NCBI GenBank assembly: GCA_965208775.1
Contig: OZ242360.1
Location: forward strand, 620,001-684,000
Length of the DNA stretch: 64,000 nucleotides
Reading direction: 5' to 3'
Source of the DNA: JAPOVO01 sp026708165
GTDB lineage: Bacteria; Chloroflexota; UBA11872; VXNJ01
Shown here piece by piece: positions 8,284 to 17,099 of the stretch. The translations under genes and the position numbers were made by a program. The notes under the pieces are model-generated. The model saw only the letters and a program-made list of their open reading frames with translations. It ran no database searches and was not told the origin of the DNA. Within the stretch, counting starts at the first letter, position 1, and the number at the start of each line of letters is the position of its first letter.

Positions 8284-9615
8284 TTATCTACCTTTCGCCC
8301 CACGCACGACCATTCTAACCGCCGCGCCTTGCAGGCCGAATTGTGCACGCAGTCCGTTCTCAAGATAGCGAATATATGCGGTAGGTATGCCTCTGGGCTC
8401 CGAGAAGAAAAGCCGGAAGGTCGGCGGGTTTGTTCCGGTCTGAGTGGAGTACCGAAGCCTGGTAATTCGTCCTCGGCGGCTCGGCGGCGTTCGTCGCGCC
8501 GCCCGATCCAGCAAATATCGATTTAGCACGCTCGTCGGGATCTGGACGCGGGTCCTTTCAAAAACCTGAAGCCCGGTGGGAATCACCTTGCCCACATTGA
8601 GACCAGTGACTGAAGAGGTCTTAACTATCGGTGCGTGACCGATGAACCTGAACTTGTAGGTCAGCTCCTCCTCGAACTGCGTGACTCTTTGACTGTCCTT
8701 GGGCATGAGGTCCCACTTGGAAATCACTATTGCAAGTCCGCGCATCGACTCCAGCGCGTAGCCTGCTATGTGTGCGTCCTGATCGGTCACGCCTTCGGCG
8801 GCGTCAATGACGAGCAGGCAAACGTCGCAACGGCGCACCGAAGCCAGCGCGCGAAGGACCGAATGCCTCTCCACGCCTTGGGCTACACGCCCCTTGCGGC
8901 GCAGGCCGGCGGTATCCACCAGAACAACGCGCTCGCCGCGATAGGACATTTCGGTGTCTATCGAGTCTCTCGTAGTTCCTGGAACGTCGCTAATGAGCGA
9001 GCGCTCGGCGCCGAGCAGCCGGTTAAAAAGCGAAGACTTTCCCGCATTTGGACGGCCGACAATCGCGAGATGGGGAGGCCGCGAGTCGTCGTCTTCCTCA
9101 CGTGGATATGCCGGTATTTCCGTCACTATGCGGTCGACCAGCTCGAAGACCCCGTGTCCGTGATAGGCCGAGACCGGAACCGGCTCCCCCATGCCCAGCC
9201 GGTGGAACTCCGAAACCAGCTCGGACCGCTGATTCGAGTCGCATTTGTTAACAGCGAGCACCACCGGTTTCCCGCTCTTTCGCAGCACGGATGCCACGGT
9301 CGCGTCCTGATCGGTTATCGAGGTCGTCACGTCCACGACCATAACCAGCAGGTCGGCTTGATCGACGGCTATCCTGGCCTGATCTTCCGCCGCGATTGCC
9401 ACCTCGTCCAGACCTCGTGCGTGAAGGCCAGCGGTATCCACCACCAGAAACGCGCTGTCGTTCCATTCCAGCGTTCCATACGACCGGTCGCGTGTCGTTC
9501 CCGGTTCGTCCTCAACCACCGCGCGTCTGGCTCCAATCATCCTGTTGAACAGGGTCGACTTGCCGACGTTGGGGCGGCCGACTAAGGCAACTATTGGAGG
9601 AGTAGCTGAAGTCAT
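8284..9615 (-). CDS. der: Ribosome biogenesis GTPase Der (EngA)
   Basis: Der has two tandem GTPase domains plus a KH-like domain and acts in 50S subunit assembly. The protein is 443 aa. The first G1 loop is GRPNVGKS (13-20), the second is GRPNAGKS, each followed by DTAGL G3 motifs. Base-recognition motifs are NKCD and SKWD. The C-terminal KH-like domain includes PTSVLNRYLLDRA and 'LRYSTQTGTNPPTFRLFFSEP'. It heads a der-plsY-B-box-recX run on the minus strand. Confidence 0.97.
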   Translation of the reverse strand: MTSATPPIVALVGRPNVGKSTLFNRMIGARRAVVEDEPGTTRDRSYGTLEWNDSAFLVVDTAGLHARGLDEVAIAAEDQARIAVDQADLLVMVVDVTTSITDQDATVASVLRKSGKPVVLAVNKCDSNQRSELVSEFHRLGMGEPVPVSAYHGHGVFELVDRIVTEIPAYPREEDDDSRPPHLAIVGRPNAGKSSLFNRLLGAERSLISDVPGTTRDSIDTEMSYRGERVVLVDTAGLRRKGRVAQGVERHSVLRALASVRRCDVCLLVIDAAEGVTDQDAHIAGYALESMRGLAIVISKWDLMPKDSQRVTQFEEELTYKFRFIGHAPIVKTSSVTGLNVGKVIPTGLQVFERTRVQIPTSVLNRYLLDRAARRTPPSRRGRITRLRYSTQTGTNPPTFRLFFSEPRGIPTAYIRYLENGLRAQFGLQGAAVRMVVRGAKGR

Positions 9616-9816
9616 CTGGATCGGATCATGGTGTCTAACGCCTCAAGCTCACGGCGGAGTATCGATGCATCAACCAGGGGCGATAGGCCCATCTGATTAT
9701 CGCCTGTCGGAGTGGAAGTTGGACACCGGAGATGGTCAAAGGACTCCGCGATTGGGGATAGTCCGCCCGCCCGCCAAATGCGGCGCACGAGTGCCGCCCA
9801 TTAGACTGTGCCCCTG

Positions 9817-10530
9817 ATGGCAACTCCGGTACTCACACCCAGCAAAGAGCCGTTCTACTATCTCGCGGTCAGGGCCATCCTGGGCGCGTACATGCGGCTG
9901 TATCACCGCATGGAAGTCGAATTCCATCCCGAGGCGCCCAAGGAGCCGCCGTACATAGCGCTTACCAGCCACTTCAGCTATCTCGACACTGTCGCGCTCT
10001 TCGTAATGGACCCCTATAAACCAAAGACCGTCACGGCCATGAAGGCTTCGGTCTTCAAGATACCCGTAATTGGCGCGCTGATGAGGGCTCGGGGGATGGT
10101 CCCGGTGACGCGCGACGGACGGGACGTGGCGCCGCTACGAAGTCTGCTCCAGGTTTTACGGTCAAAACGCGGAATATGTATTGCCGCCGAGGGACGCCGC
10201 AGCCGGACGGGAAGGCTAGGACCGCTAAACAGCGTGGTCGTTAAGCTCGCTGCCCGCGCCGCGCGCGCGGGAATGCCGGTGTTTCCGGTGGCCGTAGTCG
10301 GAGCTTACGAGTCCATGTCCCCTCACATGCTATGGCCGCGCCCCAGAAAAATTCGGGTGATAGTGCACCGTTCGCTCGACCTGCGCCGCTGGAAGGACCG
10401 GAGGCTGAGCGAACAGGACCTGGAGGACCTCGCCAAGCTGTTGCAAGAGAGTATCTCGGAGATTTTGCCACCCGACCGCCGACCCGCCCCCGGAACTCCA
10501 GCCCTGGCGCCGTCTGGAATCTACGACTGA
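9817..10530 (+). CDS. plsC: 1-acyl-sn-glycerol-3-phosphate acyltransferase (PlsC family)
   Basis: An acyltransferase probably converting lysophosphatidic acid to phosphatidic acid. The ATG at 9817 gives 237 aa; an in-frame GTG at 9808 is an alternative. The catalytic motif appears as SHFSYLDT, with Ser in place of the usual Asn before His, and the substrate-binding motif as AEGRRSRTGRLGP in place of FPEGTRS. Motif IV-like 'MPVFPVAVVG' follows. The family is clear; the exact acceptor is inferred. It is divergent from der and convergent with cmk. Confidence 0.85.
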   Translation: MATPVLTPSKEPFYYLAVRAILGAYMRLYHRMEVEFHPEAPKEPPYIALTSHFSYLDTVALFVMDPYKPKTVTAMKASVFKIPVIGALMRARGMVPVTRDGRDVAPLRSLLQVLRSKRGICIAAEGRRSRTGRLGPLNSVVVKLAARAARAGMPVFPVAVVGAYESMSPHMLWPRPRKIRVIVHRSLDLRRWKDRRLSEQDLEDLAKLLQESISEILPPDRRPAPGTPALAPSGIYD

Positions 10531-10561
10531 CCGTCACGACGGCTTAACGGTCGAACGATCG

Positions 10562-10581
10562 GACTAGCTGACTGCCTAGTC
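10562..10581. terminator. Short hairpin between convergent plsC and cmk
   Basis: A 6-bp stem (GACTAG/CTAGTC) with an 8-base loop lies in the 45-bp gap between the plsC and cmk stops, its right arm reaching into the cmk stop codon. No long T run follows, so this is a weak candidate for a bidirectional terminator. Confidence 0.3.
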
Positions 10582-11361
10582 GACCGCTATCGACTTTGGA
10601 GGCTCAATTCCGACTTTCCGGGCGAGGCTGCCGATGATCACTTCCGCAACCTCTTCGGCCGACATTTCGTTTGTATCGATGTATTCGGCCCCGTCGGGAA
10701 TTCGTAGTGGCGAGACTTGTCGACCGCTGTCGATGCGGTCGCGCTTTTGGAGCAGGCCGAGAATCTCGTCGTAGTCAGCCGTGCCGTCCGAATCAACCCT
10801 CTCTTCGTACTTCCTGCGCGCGCGTTCGGCGACAGTCGCGTCGAGGTAGGCCTTTAGCTCGGCTTCCGGCCAGATAACGGTGCCGATGTCGCGTCCGGCC
10901 ACCACCACTCCACCCGACCGAAGCATCGCCCGCTGTTTGGGCAATAGGGCTTCTCTCACCTTGGGACTTCGCGCAACTATCGACACCGCGCTCTCCACCT
11001 CGGGCGAATAAAGTTCGTCGGTGGCTTCGATTCCGTTGATGACCACCGTCTGCCGCACCGAACCGGGCACGGTCTTCTTCAACGCCAGATCGAGCCCGCT
11101 CGCCACTTCCGCCGCCGTGGGTTCGTCGGCGGGGTCCAGTCCCCGGCGCAGCATCAGCCACGCGACGGCACGGTAGAACAGGCCCGTATCGACAAACAAA
11201 AGGCCCAGCGCCGAGGAGACAATCTCGGCCACCGTGGTCTTACCGGATCCGACAGGCCCGTCAATCGTGATAACTGGACGTCGGACGGACTTGCCCTCGT
11301 CCGAACTCAATATGCTGCGGCGTGTGCGTGCCGAGTGAGAGCCATCAAAGGGGTAGCACAA
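10576..11361 (-). CDS. cmk: Cytidylate kinase
   Basis: Cmk phosphorylates CMP and dCMP using ATP. The Walker A loop is GPVGSGKT, followed by 'FVDTGLFYRAVAWLMLRRG' (the D-T-G-x-x-Y-R nucleotide-monophosphate motif) and 'VVAGRDIGTVIWPEA', all diagnostic. The frame runs to an ATG at 11361, but the conserved domain starts about 28 residues later and a TTG at 11310 would fit the family length better. The C-terminal IDTNEMSAEEVAEVI is also typical. Confidence 0.93.
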   Translation of the reverse strand: MCYPFDGSHSARTRRSILSSDEGKSVRRPVITIDGPVGSGKTTVAEIVSSALGLLFVDTGLFYRAVAWLMLRRGLDPADEPTAAEVASGLDLALKKTVPGSVRQTVVINGIEATDELYSPEVESAVSIVARSPKVREALLPKQRAMLRSGGVVVAGRDIGTVIWPEAELKAYLDATVAERARRKYEERVDSDGTADYDEILGLLQKRDRIDSGRQVSPLRIPDGAEYIDTNEMSAEEVAEVIIGSLARKVGIEPPKSIAVD

Positions 11362-11566
11362 ACAGGGGGCGCGAGAGATTCAACGGCCCCATGGAGCGTC
11401 TGTTGGGACCTTCCACGTCCGAGCTCTGTATCAGTCGAAACCTCCGCAACTTTGATCGGCCGATTATAGCGACGGATCGTGCTCTCCTTTGACACCGCTT
11501 TTTGCGCTTCATATCCTCGCCATGAGTCCCATTAGAGACATCTTCCGTCATCGGGCGGTTAGTTGA

Positions 11567-13189
11567 ATGCCGGACACTTGGACTGTCGCCGAAGCCGTTG
11601 CGGCCTTTCTCAAGACAAACCGTGTAGCCCGAACCTACGGGCTGACCGGCGGCGAGGTCACTGACCTCATAAGCGCGACCGAGCGAGCAGGAATCGACTT
11701 CGTCCTCACACACCACGAATCATGCGCGGCCTACATGGCCGATGCCGAATCCCAACTCGCCGGAAGACCGGGAGTATGTATCTCCACCGTCGGCCCCGGG
11801 GCTACCAATATGGTCAACGGAGTAGCCAACTCCTACCTGGAGCGAACTCCGCTCCTGGCGCTGATCGGAGACATGGCGTCCGAAGTGCGTGACAGCTGGA
11901 CTCACATGACCCTCGACCTGGTCCGGCTTTTCGACCCAATCTCCAAGCTTGCCGCTCGAATCACACCCGAAAACGTCCATTCGATCCTTCCACAAGCATG
12001 GGCCGCGGCGATGGCCGGGCCGCAAGGTCCGTCCTGCCTAATGCTCGCCGCCTCCGATGCGGTCACCAGGGTCGAGCGCAGAAATTGGGACGAAGTACCG
12101 GCCCACGCGGCAGCGAACGGATTCGAGTCCGTGGCCGGTCAGCTCGTGGACAGAATGAGCTCCGCGGAGAACCCCGTCCTGATGCTCGGGCTGGGAGCGC
12201 GTGACGTCGACGTGGCCGCGGCAAGTGCGGAATTTGCAAGCCGGTGGGGTGTGCCCGTCGTGCTCACTCCCAAGGCCAAAGGATGGTACGGGGCGGACGC
12301 CGACCTGTACGCGGGCGTCTATGCGTCTTACGGATCTGGAGGGGTCGAGCGTCTGCTGTCTGAATCGGGACTCACGCTTGGCGTAGGTCTCGACGGGTCT
12401 GACTTCATCCGTCCCTGGAGGTTCGGTCCGGTCATCAGCCTCTCCGAAAACCCGACACCCGACACGGCCTACCCAAGCGAGCATCACGTTTGCGACATAA
12501 GCGCGACGCTGACTGAGCTTGCCCAGGCCTCGAACGGTGAGGGAGAGGGTATTGAGCGGGCGTCTCTGGCGCGGAATGAATCCTTGCGTCAGGTACGTGG
12601 AAGAGAGCCGGACGAGGCGGGCAGACGTTCGCTATCCACGGAAGGGATCGACCCGAATCAGGCGCTGGCGGCAATTCGTCGCGCGGTTCCCCGAGATACT
12701 CCGGCTACTTGCGACGTCGGAATGCTGAAGCTGGTTATCTGCCAGTACTGGCCGTCCTACGAACCCAACACCTTCCTCGTTTCCAATGGACTTTCGACCA
12801 TGGGATACGGTCTTCCGGCGGCAACCTCGGCATCAATGCACCTGGAGGGCGCTCCGGTCGTGTCCATAGTCGGCGACGGGGGATTGCTCATGTGCGCCGG
12901 CGAACTCGAAACCCTGGCCCGCTCGCAAGCTGCCGTAATTGTGATTGTGGCGGTCGACTCATCCCTGGGGCTCATTCGCTTGAAAGCCGAGGACTCGTCC
13001 CTGGACGGCTCCCATAACGATTTCGGGTCGCCCGATTACGCCGCACTCGCAAGGAGCCTCGGCATCGACGGAGTGAGGGTCGAGTCGGTCCAAGCGCTGG
13101 AGCGAAGCGTGACCGAGTACTTGCACGACGGCCGTTCGGCGCTCATCGAGTGCCCGATCAACTTCGACTCGTATCGCAGAATGGTCTAG
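11567..13189 (+). CDS. Thiamine-diphosphate-dependent enzyme, acetolactate synthase-like
   Basis: A 540-aa protein with the three-domain layout of the acetohydroxyacid synthase/benzoylformate decarboxylase superfamily. The cofactor-activating glutamate is E51 in THHESCAAYMADA, followed by 'VGPGATNMVNGVANSYLERTPLL'. The TPP-Mg motif starts at GDGGLLMCAGELETLA, but its usual Asn-Asn end is VDSS, so cofactor coordination differs. It lacks ilvN or any branched-chain neighbour, and the next gene is a D-aminoacylase, so the substrate is unknown. Oxalyl-CoA or sulfopyruvate-type decarboxylation are alternatives. Confidence 0.8.
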   Translation: MPDTWTVAEAVAAFLKTNRVARTYGLTGGEVTDLISATERAGIDFVLTHHESCAAYMADAESQLAGRPGVCISTVGPGATNMVNGVANSYLERTPLLALIGDMASEVRDSWTHMTLDLVRLFDPISKLAARITPENVHSILPQAWAAAMAGPQGPSCLMLAASDAVTRVERRNWDEVPAHAAANGFESVAGQLVDRMSSAENPVLMLGLGARDVDVAAASAEFASRWGVPVVLTPKAKGWYGADADLYAGVYASYGSGGVERLLSESGLTLGVGLDGSDFIRPWRFGPVISLSENPTPDTAYPSEHHVCDISATLTELAQASNGEGEGIERASLARNESLRQVRGREPDEAGRRSLSTEGIDPNQALAAIRRAVPRDTPATCDVGMLKLVICQYWPSYEPNTFLVSNGLSTMGYGLPAATSASMHLEGAPVVSIVGDGGLLMCAGELETLARSQAAVIVIVAVDSSLGLIRLKAEDSSLDGSHNDFGSPDYAALARSLGIDGVRVESVQALERSVTEYLHDGRSALIECPINFDSYRRMV

Positions 13190-13365
13190 GCCGTCATACA
13201 AAAGAAACTAAGCTCCGCATCCGGTCTGAGCGCAACGCGGCTGCGAGTAGGCAAATCTGTCGACCGTGGAGTTCGAGATTCCGTGCGGCCTATCGCAGTT
13301 CGGATGTAGGGCAGCGGGTTAAGCTGGGGCGAACGCTGGACGGGTGACGTCATGCGCGTCACCAC

Positions 13366-13373
13366 AGGAGGTG
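13366..13373 (+). promoter_or_regulatory. Strong Shine-Dalgarno site deciding a CTG start
   Basis: The sequence AGGAGGTG, continuing as AT, lies 6 bases before CTG at 13380. The in-frame codon before that CTG is TAG, and no ATG, GTG or TTG occurs between the SD and the conserved N-terminal strand of the aminoacylase. The site therefore argues for initiation at CTG. Confidence 0.7.
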
Positions 13374-13379
13374 ATTTAG

Positions 13380-14957
13380 CTGGCTGGCATCGACCTTGTT
13401 ATTCGCGGCGGACGCGTCGTGGATGGGACCGGGATGCCCTGGTTCCGTAGTGACATCGCCGTAGCGGGCGACCGCATCGAGTTTATCGGCGGGTTCCACG
13501 GAACCGCGGCCCGTGAGATTGACGCAGGCGGTCACGTCGTGTGTCCCGGATTCATCGACGTTCACACTCACTCCGATCTCCAGGCGCTCGCGGCGCCCGA
13601 CCACATGCCCAAGGTCCATCAAGGGGTCACAACCGACTTGATCGGACTCGACGGCATCGGCTACGCGCCTCTGTCTCGCGAGAACCTCGAGAAGATGCAC
13701 ATCTATTGGGCGGGACTCAGTGGAGAGCTGGGCCGCGATTGGAGCTGGTCGAGCATCGACGAGCTTCTTTCGGAGTTCGATGGAGAGACCTCCGCCAACG
13801 TCGCGGCGATGGTCCCTCAAGGGTGTATACGAGCGGAAGTCATCGGATTCGAGGACCGCGCCGCGACCGAAGACGAAATCACGGCCATGCAAGCTCTGAC
13901 GGCCGAATCCTTCGAGCAGGGAGCCGTCGCCCTGTCCACGGGACTCGATTACTATCCCTGCGGCTTTGCCGATACCGACGAATTGGTGGAACTGGCCTCG
14001 GTCGCCGCTTGCTTTGCCGCCCCTTACGTAGCCCATCAGCGGGCCAGGCGCGGCGACGGATTCCTGGATCCGTTTCGCGAGACGCTCGAAGTTGGCCGCC
14101 GCTCCGGCGCTCCCGTGCACACGTCGCACTTTGGGATCGGTGCGACCAACGCGGGCGGGTCCGCCATCGTGCTCGAGATGCTCGACGAGGCGCGCGCCGC
14201 CGGGGTGGACATCACCTACGACGCCTACCCGTATGAAGCCGGTAGCACCGGCCTCCACATCTTCATGCCCGGTTGGGCGCACGACGGCGGTCCAGAGTCG
14301 ATGCTTCGCTGCGTCCGGCCGGGAGCGGAAAGAGAACGGCTGGTGCATGAACTGCGAAATCCGAAGGCTGGACTCGTGCTCGGTACCGGCGAGCATCTGA
14401 CGATGTCTTACGTCGCCGGCGACGGCAACGAATGGATGGAAAAGCGGCGTCTGTCGGACATCGCGGACGAACTCGGCATGGACGCCGCCGAGGCTGCCGC
14501 CGAGATAATGCACCGATCGGGGCAGCGCAATTCGGGCGTGATCAGCCGCGGGTCGGAACCCGACATACGCGAAATGATCCGGCACCCCGCACACATGTTC
14601 AGCAGCGACGCGCTGCTCATCGGCAGCCATCCGCATCCGCGGTCGAGGGGGAACTACCCGCGCGTTCTTGGACGGTACGTGCGCGAGTTGGGGATCCTCA
14701 CGCTGGAGGACGCGATCCGGCACATGACCTCGGTGCCGGCGGCTAAGTTCGGACTGTCCGACCGTGGAATCCTTCGGCGGGGCATGGCCGCCGACATGGT
14801 GGTATTCGATCCAGACACCATTAGAGACAATGCGACGTATCAGGACCCGCTACTGCTCTCCGAGGGAGTAGAGACTGTGATCGTCAACGGCGTTACGGTT
14901 ATTGACCAGGGCGCCCACACTCACGCCCGCCCTGGAAGGGGCCTCCGCCGCGGCTAG
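13380..14957 (+). CDS. N-acyl-D-amino-acid deacylase (D-aminoacylase, amidohydrolase superfamily)
   Basis: This zinc amidohydrolase removes acyl groups from N-acyl-D-amino acids, or a related amide. Starting at CTG 13380 gives 525 aa and restores the family N-terminus (DLVIRGGRVVDGTG); the GTG at 13419 would cut off the first beta strand. Metal ligands H62 and H64 lie in FIDVHTHSD. Later motifs are 'ALSTGLDYYPCG', 'HTSHFGI' and 'FSSDALLIGSHPHPRSRGNY', the last holding the catalytic Asp. A long antisense frame over this gene is a shadow. It follows the TPP enzyme on the same strand after 190 bp. Confidence 0.9.
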   Translation: MAGIDLVIRGGRVVDGTGMPWFRSDIAVAGDRIEFIGGFHGTAAREIDAGGHVVCPGFIDVHTHSDLQALAAPDHMPKVHQGVTTDLIGLDGIGYAPLSRENLEKMHIYWAGLSGELGRDWSWSSIDELLSEFDGETSANVAAMVPQGCIRAEVIGFEDRAATEDEITAMQALTAESFEQGAVALSTGLDYYPCGFADTDELVELASVAACFAAPYVAHQRARRGDGFLDPFRETLEVGRRSGAPVHTSHFGIGATNAGGSAIVLEMLDEARAAGVDITYDAYPYEAGSTGLHIFMPGWAHDGGPESMLRCVRPGAERERLVHELRNPKAGLVLGTGEHLTMSYVAGDGNEWMEKRRLSDIADELGMDAAEAAAEIMHRSGQRNSGVISRGSEPDIREMIRHPAHMFSSDALLIGSHPHPRSRGNYPRVLGRYVRELGILTLEDAIRHMTSVPAAKFGLSDRGILRRGMAADMVVFDPDTIRDNATYQDPLLLSEGVETVIVNGVTVIDQGAHTHARPGRGLRRG

Positions 14958-15024
14958 ATGTTCCGCGTGGTTCGGGCAATCCATTGCCCGAATCGACAAT
15001 CCATGATTAGAATCGTTTTGCATT

Positions 15025-17058
15025 ATGACAAGTTGGTTCTCTCAAATCAGAGGGGTCGGCGATCATCTGCGGCTGTCATTTGGACCCATCCTTGGGCTAA
15101 ACGGCCCTAGCCGAAACGTCCCCTTCACTCGTTCCCAAGCGCCTCCCCTACGTCGCAGTCGGGCGAGAAGTTACAGGCGATTCGCTGGTCTCATCGCCAT
15201 CGCGGCCGCGCTCGCGGCAACGCTGGTCCCATCACAAACCCAGGACGCAACCGCGTCGGTCACGATCTACCGGCCCGACCAGGTCATCAGATTCGTCGGC
15301 AGCGGTTGGGGCCATGGAATCGGTATGTCGCAATGGGGCGCAAAAGGGCGGGCCGAGCGACGGATGACAGCCCCTCAGATCATCTCGGCCTACTATCAGG
15401 GCACCGCTCTCACACCATCACCGACCGAATCGACGCAAATCAGAGTGCTCGTCGATGAAGACTACCTGCCGCCGGCGATTGATGGCAGCTTTCCATCCTC
15501 TAACAAATTGCCGGGAGACCTGTTCGGACGGGGTGGCCCCTGGGCCATAGAAGGTGTGACCGGCCCCCTGCAGCCGGGCACGCGGTTGAACCTGGTGTCT
15601 CTGGCCGGAGGGCACGGCATTCACGCCCGTTTGTACGACCCTGCCGGGAATCCGATGATCGAATTTCCCTTCCCCGGCACGCTGAAGATCGTCCCGCTAA
15701 GTCCACAGACGCGGATTCAACCGTACTACGACTACACCGGCGTGGTTCCGGGTACCGGCGGCACGCTGTTCTACGACACGTACCGCGGCGTGATCTGGAT
15801 TAGACAAAACTCCCAAGGCCTGCTCGACACGGTTAACGAGTTGAACATCGAGGACTACCTGCGCGGCGTGGTCCCGGCCGAGATGCCAGTTGATTGGCCG
15901 CATGAGGCGCTGAGGGCTCAGGCAATGGCGGCCCGCACCTACGCGCTCAGCGAGTTGAAACCCTTTCACCCGACTCACGACCTGGACGACACGACGTTCT
16001 ACCAGGCCTACGAAGGCTCGAATATCGAGCATCCCGCGACGAACGCTGCAGTCGACTCAACCCGCAACACGGTCATCTCCTACGGCGGGCAGCCCATCGT
16101 CGCCTACTACTTCTCCGGTGGCAGCGGGTTTACCGAAAACGTCGAAGATGTGCAGGCAAGCCCCCCATTGCCTTACCTGAGAGGCATCGCGGACGTCGAC
16201 GGCAACGGCATGCCGTTCGATTCCCAAGCGCCAAGGCGGCAATGGGCGACCGCGGAATTCCCGATGCGCGTCCTGGAGGACATGCTAAACGTCAAGCCCG
16301 ACACCACCGTGGGAAGCCTTCACATGATCGATTTTTCCGATCGGTCGCACAGCGGAAGACTTAGAACCGTTCACGTGCACGGCAGTACGGCGAGCCGCAG
16401 GCTTCCGGCGCATAGGTTTCAGGCTCTCTTCAACCGATTGACTCCGGAGGAGCTTGGCCCCCTCAATAGCACGAATTTTCAGATCGAGTTCCAATATCCG
16501 CTCACACGGCCTGTCCCGGATCTCAATCTGCCCGGAAACCAGTCCATCTATTTCGCTGAAACCGGTCACAACGTGCTTTTCGGATTCAAGAAGTATTTCG
16601 AGAGCCGCGGCGGCGTGGAGGCGTTCGGACTTCCGTTGACCGAGGAGTTCGTCGAAGGAGGTCTAACGGTCCAGTATTTCGAGCGCGCTCGCTTCGAATA
16701 CCACCCTGAGCTTGCCGGAACCAAATACGAGGTTCAGCTAGGGCTTTTGGGTGACCAGATAACGGCGGGCAGCCGGCCGCTGCCTGGAGTCGCCCCATTT
16801 CCCAACGAGCCGGAACATCGGTACTTTCCGGAGACGGGTCACTCCGTGAACTTCGCGTTCCTCAAATACTGGGAAAAGCAGGGGGCGCTTGACTCTCTCG
16901 GATATCCCATATCCGAGGAGCTGTTCGAGCAGGGCGCGCCCGTTCAGTACTTCCAGCGCGCCCGCCTCGAATACCGGCCGGAATTGGGCGGTCCATTCGG
17001 AGTAGTCAAGGGCAAAATCGGCGTGGAATACCTTCGCGTGCGGGGACTGCTGCCCTAA
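15025..17058 (+). CDS. SpoIID/LytB-domain exported protein with C-terminal repeats
   Basis: A 677-aa exported protein. A basic N-terminus and hydrophobic segment (about 52-70) precede the SpoIID signature 'GSGWGHGIGMSQWGA'. The SpoIID core includes LNIEDYLRGVVPAEMP and 'LRAQAMAARTYAL'. In sporulating Firmicutes SpoIID is a lytic transglycosylase, so peptidoglycan cleavage is a reasonable inference. The C-terminus holds two copies of an about 75-residue repeat (YFAETGHNV...YFERARFEYHPE and YFPETGHSV...YFQRARLEYRPE), a module often found in Chloroflexota surface proteins. No sporulation genes are nearby. Confidence 0.85.
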   Translation: MTSWFSQIRGVGDHLRLSFGPILGLNGPSRNVPFTRSQAPPLRRSRARSYRRFAGLIAIAAALAATLVPSQTQDATASVTIYRPDQVIRFVGSGWGHGIGMSQWGAKGRAERRMTAPQIISAYYQGTALTPSPTESTQIRVLVDEDYLPPAIDGSFPSSNKLPGDLFGRGGPWAIEGVTGPLQPGTRLNLVSLAGGHGIHARLYDPAGNPMIEFPFPGTLKIVPLSPQTRIQPYYDYTGVVPGTGGTLFYDTYRGVIWIRQNSQGLLDTVNELNIEDYLRGVVPAEMPVDWPHEALRAQAMAARTYALSELKPFHPTHDLDDTTFYQAYEGSNIEHPATNAAVDSTRNTVISYGGQPIVAYYFSGGSGFTENVEDVQASPPLPYLRGIADVDGNGMPFDSQAPRRQWATAEFPMRVLEDMLNVKPDTTVGSLHMIDFSDRSHSGRLRTVHVHGSTASRRLPAHRFQALFNRLTPEELGPLNSTNFQIEFQYPLTRPVPDLNLPGNQSIYFAETGHNVLFGFKKYFESRGGVEAFGLPLTEEFVEGGLTVQYFERARFEYHPELAGTKYEVQLGLLGDQITAGSRPLPGVAPFPNEPEHRYFPETGHSVNFAFLKYWEKQGALDSLGYPISEELFEQGAPVQYFQRARLEYRPELGGPFGVVKGKIGVEYLRVRGLLP

Positions 17059-17059
17059 C

Positions 17060-17099
17060 AGACCGGCCGGCAACAGGCCGTTAACGGCCCACCCGGTCT
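17060..17099. terminator. Nested inverted repeat between convergent genes
   Basis: Outer arms AGACCGG (17060-17066) and CCGGTCT (17093-17099) enclose a 14-bp perfect palindrome GGCCGTTAACGGCC (17076-17089). It fills the 39-bp gap between the SpoIID gene and kamA, whose stop it touches. The placement fits a bidirectional terminator, although no T tract is obvious. Confidence 0.5.

Noticed and set aside
13359..14723. 454-codon open frame on the minus strand
   Set aside because: It lies fully antisense to the D-aminoacylase gene, which has clear family motifs; the antisense product has no recognisable features.
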